DNA from: Marininema halotolerans
GTDB taxonomy: Bacteria > Bacillota > Bacilli > Thermoactinomycetales > DSM-45169
Assembly (NCBI RefSeq): GCF_900116235.1
Contig: NZ_FPAA01000001.1
Location: forward strand, 124,001-188,000
Direction: 5' to 3'
DNA: 64,000 nucleotides
The translations under genes were made by a program, and so were the position numbers. Below, one piece after another: positions 1 to 8,234 of the stretch; the stretch's first letter is position 1; every line of letters starts with the position of its first letter. The notes below the pieces were generated by a model, which worked only from the letters and a program-made list of their open reading frames with translations, was not told where the DNA came from and ran no database searches.

Positions 1-1652
1 ATCTTCACCCCTGGCAATTCATTATGCAAGAATAGCGCATTTCGGTAGCTGGTCAATGGCATGATCCCCAGAAAAATCGGAATATCCACACCCTTGGTTG
101 CCTCAGCAACATGGCGTATGGACGCCGCATCATAGACAGGTTGTGTCATGATAAAATCGGCACCCGCCTCTACTTTGCGTTCGAGTCGTCGTATGGCAGC
201 ATCCATCTTCGAGACATTAGGGTTAAATGCAGCACCCACTGTAAAGCGAGCTTTTTGCTTAAGGGGTTTGCCTGAAAAGGATATTCCCTCATTTAATTGC
301 TTTACCATACGGATGAGGTCGAAGGAGTTGACATCATAGATCGAGCTTGACCCTGGTAAATCACCAATCCTGGTTGGATCCCCTGTAATCACTAAAATCT
401 GATCCATTCCAAGAGCATGCAGTCCCATCAAATGCGATTGCTGGCCAATTAAGTTCCGATCTCGGCAGGTAATATGAACTAAAGGCTCTGCTCCTGTTTT
501 CTCCTTCATGATGGAGCCCAACGCCATATTGCTCATCCGAACCGTTGCCATCGAATTGTCTGCAAGGGTGATGGCATCTGCGCCTGCTTTATCCAACTCC
601 CTGGCTCCAGCGAGAAAGTCCGCGATCTCTAAATCCTTTGGTGGATCAAATTCAATAATGATCGTTGTCCCTTTTCTTGCTTTATCCACAACGGTCGGAG
701 GATTTCTCACTTGAATCTGTTCATGAGAACGCTCTTGAATGGTAGGGACCGTACTGGGATTCACCCGGGAAAGAGGGGAAAGTCCTCGCAACCTATTTCT
801 AATCTCATGGACATGTTCCGGTGTCGTCCCACAACACCCACCGATTAATCGTACCCCTTGTTCGCGAAAGGAAAGGGCGCGTTCTCCAAAATATGCGGGC
901 GTGGATTTGTATTGAAATTGACCGTCTGTTTGCCCCAATCTGCCTGCGTTTGGATAAGCTGTTAACCACACATCTTCCGGTACAATGGTTCGTTCCAAGG
1001 CCCGTTGAATTTCTAGTGGACCCAACCGACAATTTAATCCCACTCCATCTGCTCCCGCTTTTTCAAGGGCGGCAAAGGCTTCAGTCAATGGATATCCATC
1101 GCGTGTCTGACCCACCTCAATTAACGCGAGGTTAGCAAAAATGGGTGTAGATGTTAGCGTACGTATCTCCTCTAGGGAAAGAAGCAATTCCTCCAGATCC
1201 AGAAAGGTTTCCAAGGTAATGCCATCCACATCGGAATATAATAAGGCTGTGGCTTGTTCTTCATACATATCCCGGTACTCCCGGGGATCATAATTGGGCA
1301 CGCGCCCGGCATTTATAGAACCAATCGTTCCAATAACATAAGCATCTTCTCCAACGGAATTTCGAGCAATCCGAACGGCTTCACGATTGATCCGCGTAAT
1401 TTTCCCTTCCATCCCATATCGAGTAAGGCGTTCTCGATTCGCTCCATAGGTGTTTGTCTCAATGACTTGTGCTCCCGCTTCATAATAACTGCGATGGACT
1501 TCCTCCACCCAATCAGGACGAGAGAGACACAATTCCTCGACGGATACGCCCACAGGAATCCCCTGTTGATAAAGGTAGGTAGACATTGCGCCATCCCCTA
1601 CTAAGATCGATTGGGATAGCGCCTTTCTCAAATCCGGTTTCTCCTTCATCAT
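1..1652 (-). CDS. yitJ: Bifunctional homocysteine S-methyltransferase / methylenetetrahydrofolate reductase (3' end outside window)
   Basis: The N-terminal half is a homocysteine methyltransferase domain. It has an early GDGAMSTYL motif and the zinc-binding GGCCGTTPEH segment near residue 280. The region after about residue 320 matches a methylenetetrahydrofolate reductase barrel (IIIEFDPPKD, later FTVGAAFNPN and MTQPVYD). The pair would make methyltetrahydrofolate and move its methyl group to homocysteine, as known for YitJ-type fusion proteins. Two adjacent ATGs (1652 and 1649) follow a GAGGGGAG ribosome site 14 bp after the metH stop, so it is probably co-transcribed with metH and under the same SAM riboswitch. 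The reading frame is open to the window edge; the C-terminus is not visible. The family assignment is strong, the symbol is by analogy. Confidence 0.9.
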   Translation of the reverse strand, partial: MMKEKPDLRKALSQSILVGDGAMSTYLYQQGIPVGVSVEELCLSRPDWVEEVHRSYYEAGAQVIETNTYGANRERLTRYGMEGKITRINREAVRIARNSVGEDAYVIGTIGSINAGRVPNYDPREYRDMYEEQATALLYSDVDGITLETFLDLEELLLSLEEIRTLTSTPIFANLALIEVGQTRDGYPLTEAFAALEKAGADGVGLNCRLGPLEIQRALERTIVPEDVWLTAYPNAGRLGQTDGQFQYKSTPAYFGERALSFREQGVRLIGGCCGTTPEHVHEIRNRLRGLSPLSRVNPSTVPTIQERSHEQIQVRNPPTVVDKARKGTTIIIEFDPPKDLEIADFLAGARELDKAGADAITLADNSMATVRMSNMALGSIMKEKTGAEPLVHITCRDRNLIGQQSHLMGLHALGMDQILVITGDPTRIGDLPGSSSIYDVNSFDLIRMVKQLNEGISFSGKPLKQKARFTVGAAFNPNVSKMDAAIRRLERKVEAGADFIMTQPVYDAASIRHVAEATKGVDIPIFLGIMPLTSYRNALFLHNELPGVK

Positions 1653-1665
1653 TCTCTCCCCTCTC

Positions 1666-4600
1666 TCACACTGCGTTAAAGTAGCGACCTTCTGGGTGGG
1701 AAAAAACCATGGCCGATACGGAAGCCTCGGGCTCCATCATAAAGCCATCGGTAAGCTCTACCCCAATCGCTGCAGGATTTAACAACTGAAAAAGCTTCGC
1801 CTGATCTTCCAAGTCTGGACAAGCTGGGTAGCCAAAGGAGACACGCACTCCTTGATAACGGGCACCAAATCGCTCTCTCATAGTCATCTCGGCTGGATCC
1901 GGAAAACCCCATGCATCACGCATCATATGATGAACCCGCTCCGCAAAAGCTTCAGCTAATTCAAGGGCAAAGGCTTGCACCATGTGGGATTTTAAATAAT
2001 CCCCCTTTTCCTTCCACTCTTCTGCCAGTCCTCGAATCCCCTCACCTGCTGTAACCGTCAAAAAACCAACATAATCCATCTCTCCTGATTCCACTGGCCG
2101 TAGAAAATCGGCTAAGCACAGATGGGGAGCTTTTGTTTGGCGCGGAAAAGTGAAGGTGGTTAATATCTTTTTGCCTGCATGCTCTGGATCATAGACATGG
2201 ATGGCGTTCCCTTCCGCTTGGGCAGGGAAGAATTGATACATCCCATGAGGGTGAATCTTTTCCTCTTGTATCAGCTCTGCAATCAGGTCATCCAGTGCCT
2301 GTTGCAATTCCATCGCTTTGGCATCCTCTTCAGCAAGTAGCGTTTGAATATTCCCTTTTAATCCAAGATGTTTTCCTAACAGCATTTGTGGATTTACATA
2401 CGGCATAAGATGATTAACTGGGTACTGCCGTAAGATATGGCGATGACAGTCCGGTGGCAGAAAGATAGGCGCTTTTCGATTGACTTGGGAACGAACTACT
2501 AGGCTAGGCGATTTCTTGTCTTCCTTCCCCTCTTTTTCTTCGATCGCCTTCAAGGCAGCTTCCCTGTTACGTCGGAGCTCATCGACTAAATCTTGACGAG
2601 TCGCTTCATTACGAAGGCGATTCGTCAGTTCCAACCCGTTCATCGCATCCTTGGCAAATAGGACCGGTCCATCATATTGTGGAGCGATACGATTCTCTGT
2701 AAATTTTCGTGTCAGAGCTGCCCCCCCAACCATGATCGGCAAATCCAGCTCAGCCTCCTTCATATCCTGGGCGGTGAGCACCATTTGTTGAGCAGACTTC
2801 ACAAGCAAACCGGAAAGACCTACCACATCGGGCTTTTCCCGGCGACACGCTTCAATCAGATCCGCTGGTGGCACTTTAATCCCTAAGTTGACGACCTCAT
2901 ACCCATTATTAGAAAGGATAATTTCCACGAGGTTCTTACCAATATCGTGAACATCCCCTTTTACCGTCGCAAGCACCACTTTCCCCTTACGATCCGCTGA
3001 GGACTTTTCCATGTGGGGTTCTAAGTGGGCAACCGACGCTTTCATCACTTCTGCACTTTGCAAAACTTCTGCAACAATCAATTGATTATCGTTAAATAGC
3101 CGGCCCACTTCGTCCATCCCTGTCATCAACGGCCCGTTTATAATTTCGAGGGGATCATCTACTTTTGCCAAGGCTTCCTCCAAATCAGGGATGAGACCAT
3201 CTTTTGTTCCCTCAACCACATATGCCGTAAGACGTTCTTTTAACGGTAGCTTATTTACAGGCTCCTTAGCCGTACTTTTCTTCCCACGATAGAAATTTGC
3301 AAAGGCCGCTAAGGTTTCATCGTAATTTTTTTCATCCGTCTGAAAGAGAAAGTGCTCCGATCGCTCACGCTCTTCGGTTGAGATGGAGGCATAACGCTCT
3401 AATTTTTCCGTGTTCACAATCGCATAATCAAGACCTGCGCGCGTGCAGTGATAAAGAAAGACCGCATTTAGCACTTCACGCCCCGCTAAGGGCAAACCAA
3501 AGGAAACATTGGAAACCCCTAAAATGGTACTGCAGGCAGGAAACCTTTCCTTAATGCGCCGGATCCCCTCCACTGTCTCACCAGCTGATCCAATATAAGC
3601 CGCATCCCCTGTACCTACTGGGAAGACAAGCGGATCAAAGATAATATCCTGTTCCGGAATACCATACTTGTGGACGAGCAAGTCATAGGAGCGGATGGCA
3701 ACTTCTAGCTTTCTTTGTGCCGTCACCGCCATGCCCACTTCATCAATTGTTCCCACAACAACAGCAGCGCCGTACCGATGAATCAAAGGAACGACTTCAG
3801 CAAAACGCGCCTCCCCATCCTCCAGGTTAATCGAGTTGATGATCGCCTTCCCCTGGGAGTATTTCAGCGACTTCTCCAGCACATCTGCGTCCGTGGAATC
3901 GATCATGAGGGGTACCTTTACTTTTCGTACAGCAAAATCAAGAAACTTACCCATATCCTCTGCTTCTTCTCGATCCGGATCCGCCAGGCAGATATCGATC
4001 ACCTGGGCTCCGCCCTTCACTTGTCGCCGAGCAATTTCTGAAGCTTCTTCATACTTTCCGTCTTTGATCAATTCACGAAACTTCTTCGAACCAATCACAT
4101 TGGTACGCTCTCCAACTAACACCGGACGATTATCTTCTTCCAAGTAAAAGGGCTCAATCCCGGAAACCGCCGTCAGCTTCCTATCGGTTCGAACACGTGG
4201 AGTCTTATCCTGTAGTGCTTCATCCAAGGCACGGATATGTTCCGGTGTCGTCCCGCAGCACCCGCCTGCTAAATTGAGCCACCCCTGATCTGCAAAGGCC
4301 GCTAATTTTTGCGCCAAGCCCTGGGGGGTTTCATGGTAATGTCCATCTTCATCTGGGAGGCCTGCATTGGGATAACAGCTGACACCACAGGAAGCCATTC
4401 CTGCCAACGTTCGCACATGATCCCGCATAAATTCAGGTCCGGTCGCGCAGTTCAGTCCCACCGCCAAGGGCTTTAAATGTTGAATCGATAAATAAAAGGC
4501 TTCCACATTTTGACCCGCTAGCATGGTTCCCATCGGCTCAATCGTGCCAGATATCAATAAAGGAACCCGCGTACCCGTTTCAGAAAAGGCTTGCTCAATA

Positions 4601-5127
4601 CCGATTCCCGCTGCCTTCACATTTAAGGTATCCTGGGAAGTTTCCAATAACAGCGCATCGACCCCTCCCTCGAGTAAGCCAATTGCCTGTTCACGATAAT
4701 TGTCAATCAAGTCATCAAAGGTGGTGCCTCCTGTCACGGAAAGGGTCTTTGTGGTTGGTCCCAAGGCACCTGCTACATAACGCGGGCGATCTGGCGTAGA
4801 AATCTTATCAGCCGCCACCACGGCAAGCCGTGCCGCGGTCACATTGATCTCCCTTACTTTATGGGCAAGATCATATTCAGCAAGGACCAGCGGAGTTGAG
4901 CCAAAGGTATTGGTTTCAACAATATCCGCTCCCGCTTCCAAATACGCTTCATGAATTCGCTGGATCACATCCGGGCGGGTCAGATTCAAATTTTCATTAC
5001 AGCCATCATACGCCTCGCCTCCAAAATCCTCCGGAGAAAGATCAGCTGCTTGAAGCTGGGTACCCATCGCCCCATCCAAGATGAGAATTTTCTCCTTCAT
5101 TCGTTGTGCAAGGGGCTTTTTTTCCAT
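1666..5127 (-). CDS. metH: Cobalamin-dependent methionine synthase
   Basis: A full-length protein of about 1153 residues with all four expected modules in order. They are a homocysteine-binding domain (DGAMGTQLQ near the N-terminus, zinc motif GGCCGTTPEH near 290), a pterin-binding domain (GERTNVIGSKKF near 345), a cobalamin cap and B12-binding domain with the D-x-H-x-x-G signature (KGDVHDIGKN near 720), and a C-terminal AdoMet-binding reactivation domain. It transfers a methyl group from methyltetrahydrofolate to homocysteine in the cytoplasm. The longest open frame starts at 5211, but that lies inside the riboswitch expression platform, so those codons are unlikely to be translated. Realistic starts are the ATGs at 5139 or 5127, after a GGTGGAG site. 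It heads a two-gene methionine operon. Confidence 0.95.
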   Translation of the reverse strand: MEKKPLAQRMKEKILILDGAMGTQLQAADLSPEDFGGEAYDGCNENLNLTRPDVIQRIHEAYLEAGADIVETNTFGSTPLVLAEYDLAHKVREINVTAARLAVVAADKISTPDRPRYVAGALGPTTKTLSVTGGTTFDDLIDNYREQAIGLLEGGVDALLLETSQDTLNVKAAGIGIEQAFSETGTRVPLLISGTIEPMGTMLAGQNVEAFYLSIQHLKPLAVGLNCATGPEFMRDHVRTLAGMASCGVSCYPNAGLPDEDGHYHETPQGLAQKLAAFADQGWLNLAGGCCGTTPEHIRALDEALQDKTPRVRTDRKLTAVSGIEPFYLEEDNRPVLVGERTNVIGSKKFRELIKDGKYEEASEIARRQVKGGAQVIDICLADPDREEAEDMGKFLDFAVRKVKVPLMIDSTDADVLEKSLKYSQGKAIINSINLEDGEARFAEVVPLIHRYGAAVVVGTIDEVGMAVTAQRKLEVAIRSYDLLVHKYGIPEQDIIFDPLVFPVGTGDAAYIGSAGETVEGIRRIKERFPACSTILGVSNVSFGLPLAGREVLNAVFLYHCTRAGLDYAIVNTEKLERYASISTEERERSEHFLFQTDEKNYDETLAAFANFYRGKKSTAKEPVNKLPLKERLTAYVVEGTKDGLIPDLEEALAKVDDPLEIINGPLMTGMDEVGRLFNDNQLIVAEVLQSAEVMKASVAHLEPHMEKSSADRKGKVVLATVKGDVHDIGKNLVEIILSNNGYEVVNLGIKVPPADLIEACRREKPDVVGLSGLLVKSAQQMVLTAQDMKEAELDLPIMVGGAALTRKFTENRIAPQYDGPVLFAKDAMNGLELTNRLRNEATRQDLVDELRRNREAALKAIEEKEGKEDKKSPSLVVRSQVNRKAPIFLPPDCHRHILRQYPVNHLMPYVNPQMLLGKHLGLKGNIQTLLAEEDAKAMELQQALDDLIAELIQEEKIHPHGMYQFFPAQAEGNAIHVYDPEHAGKKILTTFTFPRQTKAPHLCLADFLRPVESGEMDYVGFLTVTAGEGIRGLAEEWKEKGDYLKSHMVQAFALELAEAFAERVHHMMRDAWGFPDPAEMTMRERFGARYQGVRVSFGYPACPDLEDQAKLFQLLNPAAIGVELTDGFMMEPEASVSAMVFSHPEGRYFNAV

Positions 5128-5165
5128 TTGTGCGACCATCTCCACCAATCCCTTTTTATATAATA

Positions 5166-5325
5166 AAAAACCTTTCATCTCTAGCGATGAAAGGTGGGGT
5201 TTTGTCTTCACACTCTCTCATCTGCCAGAGAAAACCTCTCTGCAGAAATTGGCACCACACCTCCTTATAGGGGTAGGTTGCCGGGCTTCATCGGGTCTGT
5301 CCCTCCGCCTCTCTTGATAAGAGAA
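5166..5325 (-). promoter_or_regulatory. SAM-I (S-box) riboswitch with terminator, upstream of metH
   Basis: Read on the minus strand, the segment begins with the S-box hallmark CTTATCAAGAGAGGCGGAGG, then ACCCGATGAAGCCCGGCAACC, GGTGCCAATTTCTGC and AGATGAGAG. This is the conserved aptamer core of the SAM-I class. It is followed by a perfect hairpin (ACCTTTCATC / GATGAAAGGT, 5170-5195) and a T-run, which is a transcription terminator. High S-adenosylmethionine should therefore stop transcription before metH. Assignment from the sequence is very strong; the antiterminator pairing was not folded. Confidence 0.96.
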
Positions 5326-5449
5326 CCTAATCAACTATGCAGTTTTTCGTACATGATTTTCTCCACTATAAGGGAATTGATTGCTCCTTGTCAACCGATA
5401 ACCATGGCGTTGACCTGCAACCTATCAGAAACTTCTGTACGAAGCGCTT

Positions 5450-6166
5450 TTATTTAACGCTTGCCGCAAAGAAGTCCTCCAACCACGTACCCTTCACTTT
5501 TGTAAACCCTTGATGGATAAGATTTCCTTCCTCCAATATACAAAGTGTTCCCTCCATGCTAATGTCCTCCAATTGATGTGTACTCATGATCACCATGCCC
5601 CGATGAGCAATTCGTTGAATATGGGCTTGAAAAAACAAACGCTCTTCAATATCAAGTCCAACAAAGGGTTCATCCAAAATCAAAATGTGAGGATGGTGAA
5701 GCAACGCTTGCACCAATCCGACTTTTCGTTGTTCCCCTCCTGATAATCCCTTCATACGCTTTTTGCGTAGTGCCGCCAATGTGGGATGTCGAAACCATGA
5801 CTCGAGTACTTCTGAAATGATGCATCGCGCGAGACCATGATGAATCGCCACAAACCGCAAATATTGCTCGACGCGCATCTGTGGATAGCCAGTAAACACT
5901 TGTGGGACGTACCCTAGAAACCTTCGTACCTCCCGTGCAGGGATTTCCTCCCGCCCTCCTTTGCTTGAGCGACGGGTAAAGTGCACATCCCCCTCAAAGG
6001 GAGACACCACACCCGTGAGCAGCTTTAACAGGGTGCTTTTCCCCGCTCCATTATTGCCTACCACATAGGTCATCCCTTGAGAAAAGCGATGACGAAAGGG
6101 ATGGAGGATGCGAGTACCTGTCAACACAGCACCGGCATCTTCCCAATGAATCTGCCAATCCTTCAA
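5450..6166 (-). CDS. ABC transporter ATP-binding protein (last gene of ABC-sigma operon)
   Basis: About 238 residues with a Walker A motif (GNNGAGKST near residue 38), ABC signature (LSGGEQRK), Walker B (ILILDEP) and H-loop (STHQ). It would hydrolyse ATP for a membrane transporter, probably one of the permeases of this operon. A TTG at 6166 is the better start than the upstream ATG at 6196: it sits after AAAGGAGG with 7-nt spacing and overlaps the preceding stop as TTGA. It is the second ATPase of the operon; the first (12465-13337) is longer and of the ABC-2 drug/peptide type. Having two ATPases suggests two complexes or a heterodimer. Confidence 0.85.
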   Translation of the reverse strand: MKDWQIHWEDAGAVLTGTRILHPFRHRFSQGMTYVVGNNGAGKSTLLKLLTGVVSPFEGDVHFTRRSSKGGREEIPAREVRRFLGYVPQVFTGYPQMRVEQYLRFVAIHHGLARCIISEVLESWFRHPTLAALRKKRMKGLSGGEQRKVGLVQALLHHPHILILDEPFVGLDIEERLFFQAHIQRIAHRGMVIMSTHQLEDISMEGTLCILEEGNLIHQGFTKVKGTWLEDFFAASVK

Positions 6167-6957
6167 ATCTCCCGCCTCCTTTGGGAGATGTACCAAGCTC
6201 CAAGGAGAAGGAACGCTACCACCAGTGAAACGAGTTGCACCGGACGAAAGCTTAGCTCCTCCGTTTGGACCATCAAGGATACTTCAGGCAATACCTTACG
6301 AGCAAACCACTGCCCTCCCCAAATCATAAGACTCACGCTAAGAGATGCCCCCATCCCCCATCGTTCAGCCATGACAAAGGTAATCACAGCAAAGAAAAAG
6401 AGGGGAATCGTCCACTGCCATAAAAATAGCCACCCATTATCCAATCCAGGAATAACAAAGGAAAAGGGGATCGCCAAGATCCACTGAAAACCCATCACCA
6501 TGCATAATCGCACAAAGGTCTGTGCAGCGAGGGAATATACACTCAATCGCTCTAACATCGCCATCCCTTCATTCTGTGGGCGAAAGGTATAGGCAATTGA
6601 CAGAACAATGGTAAGGGTGACTGCCTGAATCCAAAACACCCCTGCCTCATCTTTTGGTACTATGGTGATCGACTGCGCCCCAATCATCAGTGAAAAGCAG
6701 ATCATCCATCCCGCTGACATCAGCCAACTTCGCATTCCATAAAAGGACCATTGGGAGATAATTAGATCCATCCACCCACCCGTTTGGTGATCTGAAGGGG
6801 CGACCTCTGCTTGTTTTTCTGGCTTTTGCGCTTGTTCTTTCACACGGGCAATCAAATCCAACGTATCCTCCGGTGTAGGTACTGGGGTAGTAAAGGATGT
6901 CATCCGACTCATCCATTTTTTCTCTAACTCATCAAGCTCTTCCCGTTCTGACTTCAC
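6163..6957 (-). CDS. Membrane protein with cytoplasmic N-terminal domain, candidate anti-sigma factor
   Basis: The first 90 or so residues are hydrophilic and charged (EREELDELEKKW, later a TPEDTLDLIARVKEQ helix). They are followed by about six hydrophobic segments (for example GWMICFSLMIGAQSITIV and VAFLLLGAWYI near the end). No catalytic motif is seen. The gene directly follows and overlaps the ECF sigma gene, where anti-sigma factors usually sit. In the Bacillus sigY operon the sigma gene is also followed by a small regulator, membrane proteins and an ABC ATPase. An anti-sigma role combined with a membrane component is therefore inferred, not shown. A GTG at 6957 after a G-rich ribosome site is the likely start; an ATG at 6987 is possible. 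Confidence 0.6.
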   Translation of the reverse strand: MKSEREELDELEKKWMSRMTSFTTPVPTPEDTLDLIARVKEQAQKPEKQAEVAPSDHQTGGWMDLIISQWSFYGMRSWLMSAGWMICFSLMIGAQSITIVPKDEAGVFWIQAVTLTIVLSIAYTFRPQNEGMAMLERLSVYSLAAQTFVRLCMVMGFQWILAIPFSFVIPGLDNGWLFLWQWTIPLFFFAVITFVMAERWGMGASLSVSLMIWGGQWFARKVLPEVSLMVQTEELSFRPVQLVSLVVAFLLLGAWYISQRRREI

Positions 6958-7534
6958 ACTCCCACCCCCCCTCATCATTCGCCTCATTCAAATGGTTTTC
7001 TAATGCTTTTAGCCCTCGACTCACTCTACTTTTCACCGTATTAATCGGAAGATCCAGCACCTCAGCAATCTCCCCATAAGTTAAATCCTGATAAAACCGC
7101 AGATAAAGGGCCATCCGATTCGGAATAGAGAGCGTATGAAGCGCCTCAACCAACCATTGACGGTCCGCATGACGATCCGCAAAGGTGACAACCTCTCCCT
7201 TTGGTTCTTGCAACCATTCCATCGGCCGCTCGTGCCGAGTGGATGCTTTTTTCCAATGGTCTTTACATACATTGGTAGCAATTCGATACAACCATGGTTT
7301 AAACCGCTCTGGAACAAACCCCTCCTCCGCTTGCTGAAACACCCTCATCAAGGTTTCCTGCACAAGATCCTCCGCCGTTCGTTCATGCAAGACTAAGCGA
7401 TAAATATATCCGAATAAAGAGCGATGATGACGAAAAACTAGTGCATCAAAGGCATGATGATTTCCCTCTGCTAGCTCCCGCATACTCGCCTCATCGTTTT
7501 CTATGCTTCGATCTGCTCCATCTGACTCACTCAT
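6932..7534 (-). CDS. ECF-type RNA polymerase sigma factor
   Basis: About 200 residues with a sigma-70 region 2 (HHAFDALVFRHHRSLFGYIY, then AEDLVQETLMRVF) and region 4 with a helix-turn-helix (LTYGEIAEVLDLPINTVKSR). There are no regions 1 or 3, as in extracytoplasmic-function sigma factors. It should direct RNA polymerase to a small stress regulon, probably including its own operon. The ATG at 7534 (MSESDG) overlaps the stop of the preceding permease-like gene by 8 bp and follows a GGGAGG site; the upstream ATG at 7600 lies inside that gene and is less likely. The position in the middle of an ABC operon, rather than at its head, is unusual. Likely held inactive by the protein encoded next. Confidence 0.9.
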   Translation of the reverse strand: MSESDGADRSIENDEASMRELAEGNHHAFDALVFRHHRSLFGYIYRLVLHERTAEDLVQETLMRVFQQAEEGFVPERFKPWLYRIATNVCKDHWKKASTRHERPMEWLQEPKGEVVTFADRHADRQWLVEALHTLSIPNRMALYLRFYQDLTYGEIAEVLDLPINTVKSRVSRGLKALENHLNEANDEGGWECEVRTGRA

Positions 7535-8234
7535 TCTCTTGACTTCCCTCCCATCCCATTCGTTGTCGCCAATTCGGTAAGGTATATAGCCAGCCTCCAC
7601 ACAACAGGAGGATCATTCCCCCGATTCCATATCCGATCCGATTATAAATCATCCAATGGGGCCAATCATTTCCCTGTAAGACGATGTCCATCACCCCTTG
7701 AATGTAAAGAATATTGCCGCGTTCATTTCCTAGCACATCCCCTAGCGTCCACATCAATCCCCAGCCCATCACACCAGTAATCAAGCCACCTACTGTCCGC
7801 CCCGTTAAAGTCATCCCAATGAAAAAACAACCTACGACGGCGATATGCCATGGTGCAAATACCGCTAAGAACCCCCAGCTCGATGGACTACCATCCAATG
7901 TCCACCACGTCCATCCGGTAATGCCGAGTAGATACATGCCACCAGCCATCATCGTCCGCTCCAACACTACCCGTCCCACCGTTACAGGGGTGGAACGAGC
8001 CACGTCAAATAAACCAGCATCAACCTCTGCACTAAAACACTCTCGTAACCAGGTGATTAACCATAATAGAGACAGCCCCTCCCCAATATAGTAGAGTTCG
8101 CTATACTTAATCATAAGTACTTGGCTACTCACGATTCCTGAGCCGAGGATCAAGGTGAGAAGGATCCAAAAGGCAGGGGTCCGTAATCGACCGCGTAGGA
8201 TGATCCACCCTCGTAACCAAGCACCGCCAATCAT
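7527..8234 (-). CDS. Integral membrane protein, ABC-2-like permease subunit
   Basis: About 235 residues with five or six hydrophobic stretches (AFWILLTLILGSGIV, LSLLWLITWL, MYLLGITGWTWW, a long run around VVGCFFIGMTL, and GYGIGGMILLLCGGWLY). No enzymatic motif. The sequence FDVARSTPVTVGRVVLER resembles the cytoplasmic loop of ABC-2 permeases that ends in a conserved arginine segment. It starts with a 4-bp ATGA overlap with the larger permease gene upstream and is followed by the sigma factor gene, so it belongs to the same coupled transcript. The function is inferred from topology and context only. Confidence 0.7.
   Translation of the reverse strand: MIGGAWLRGWIILRGRLRTPAFWILLTLILGSGIVSSQVLMIKYSELYYIGEGLSLLWLITWLRECFSAEVDAGLFDVARSTPVTVGRVVLERTMMAGGMYLLGITGWTWWTLDGSPSSWGFLAVFAPWHIAVVGCFFIGMTLTGRTVGGLITGVMGWGLMWTLGDVLGNERGNILYIQGVMDIVLQGNDWPHWMIYNRIGYGIGGMILLLCGGWLYTLPNWRQRMGWEGSQENE

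Noticed and set aside
5128-5211. In-frame N-terminal extension of MetH
   Set aside because: These codons overlap the riboswitch terminator stem, have no ribosome site and are not seen in the family.
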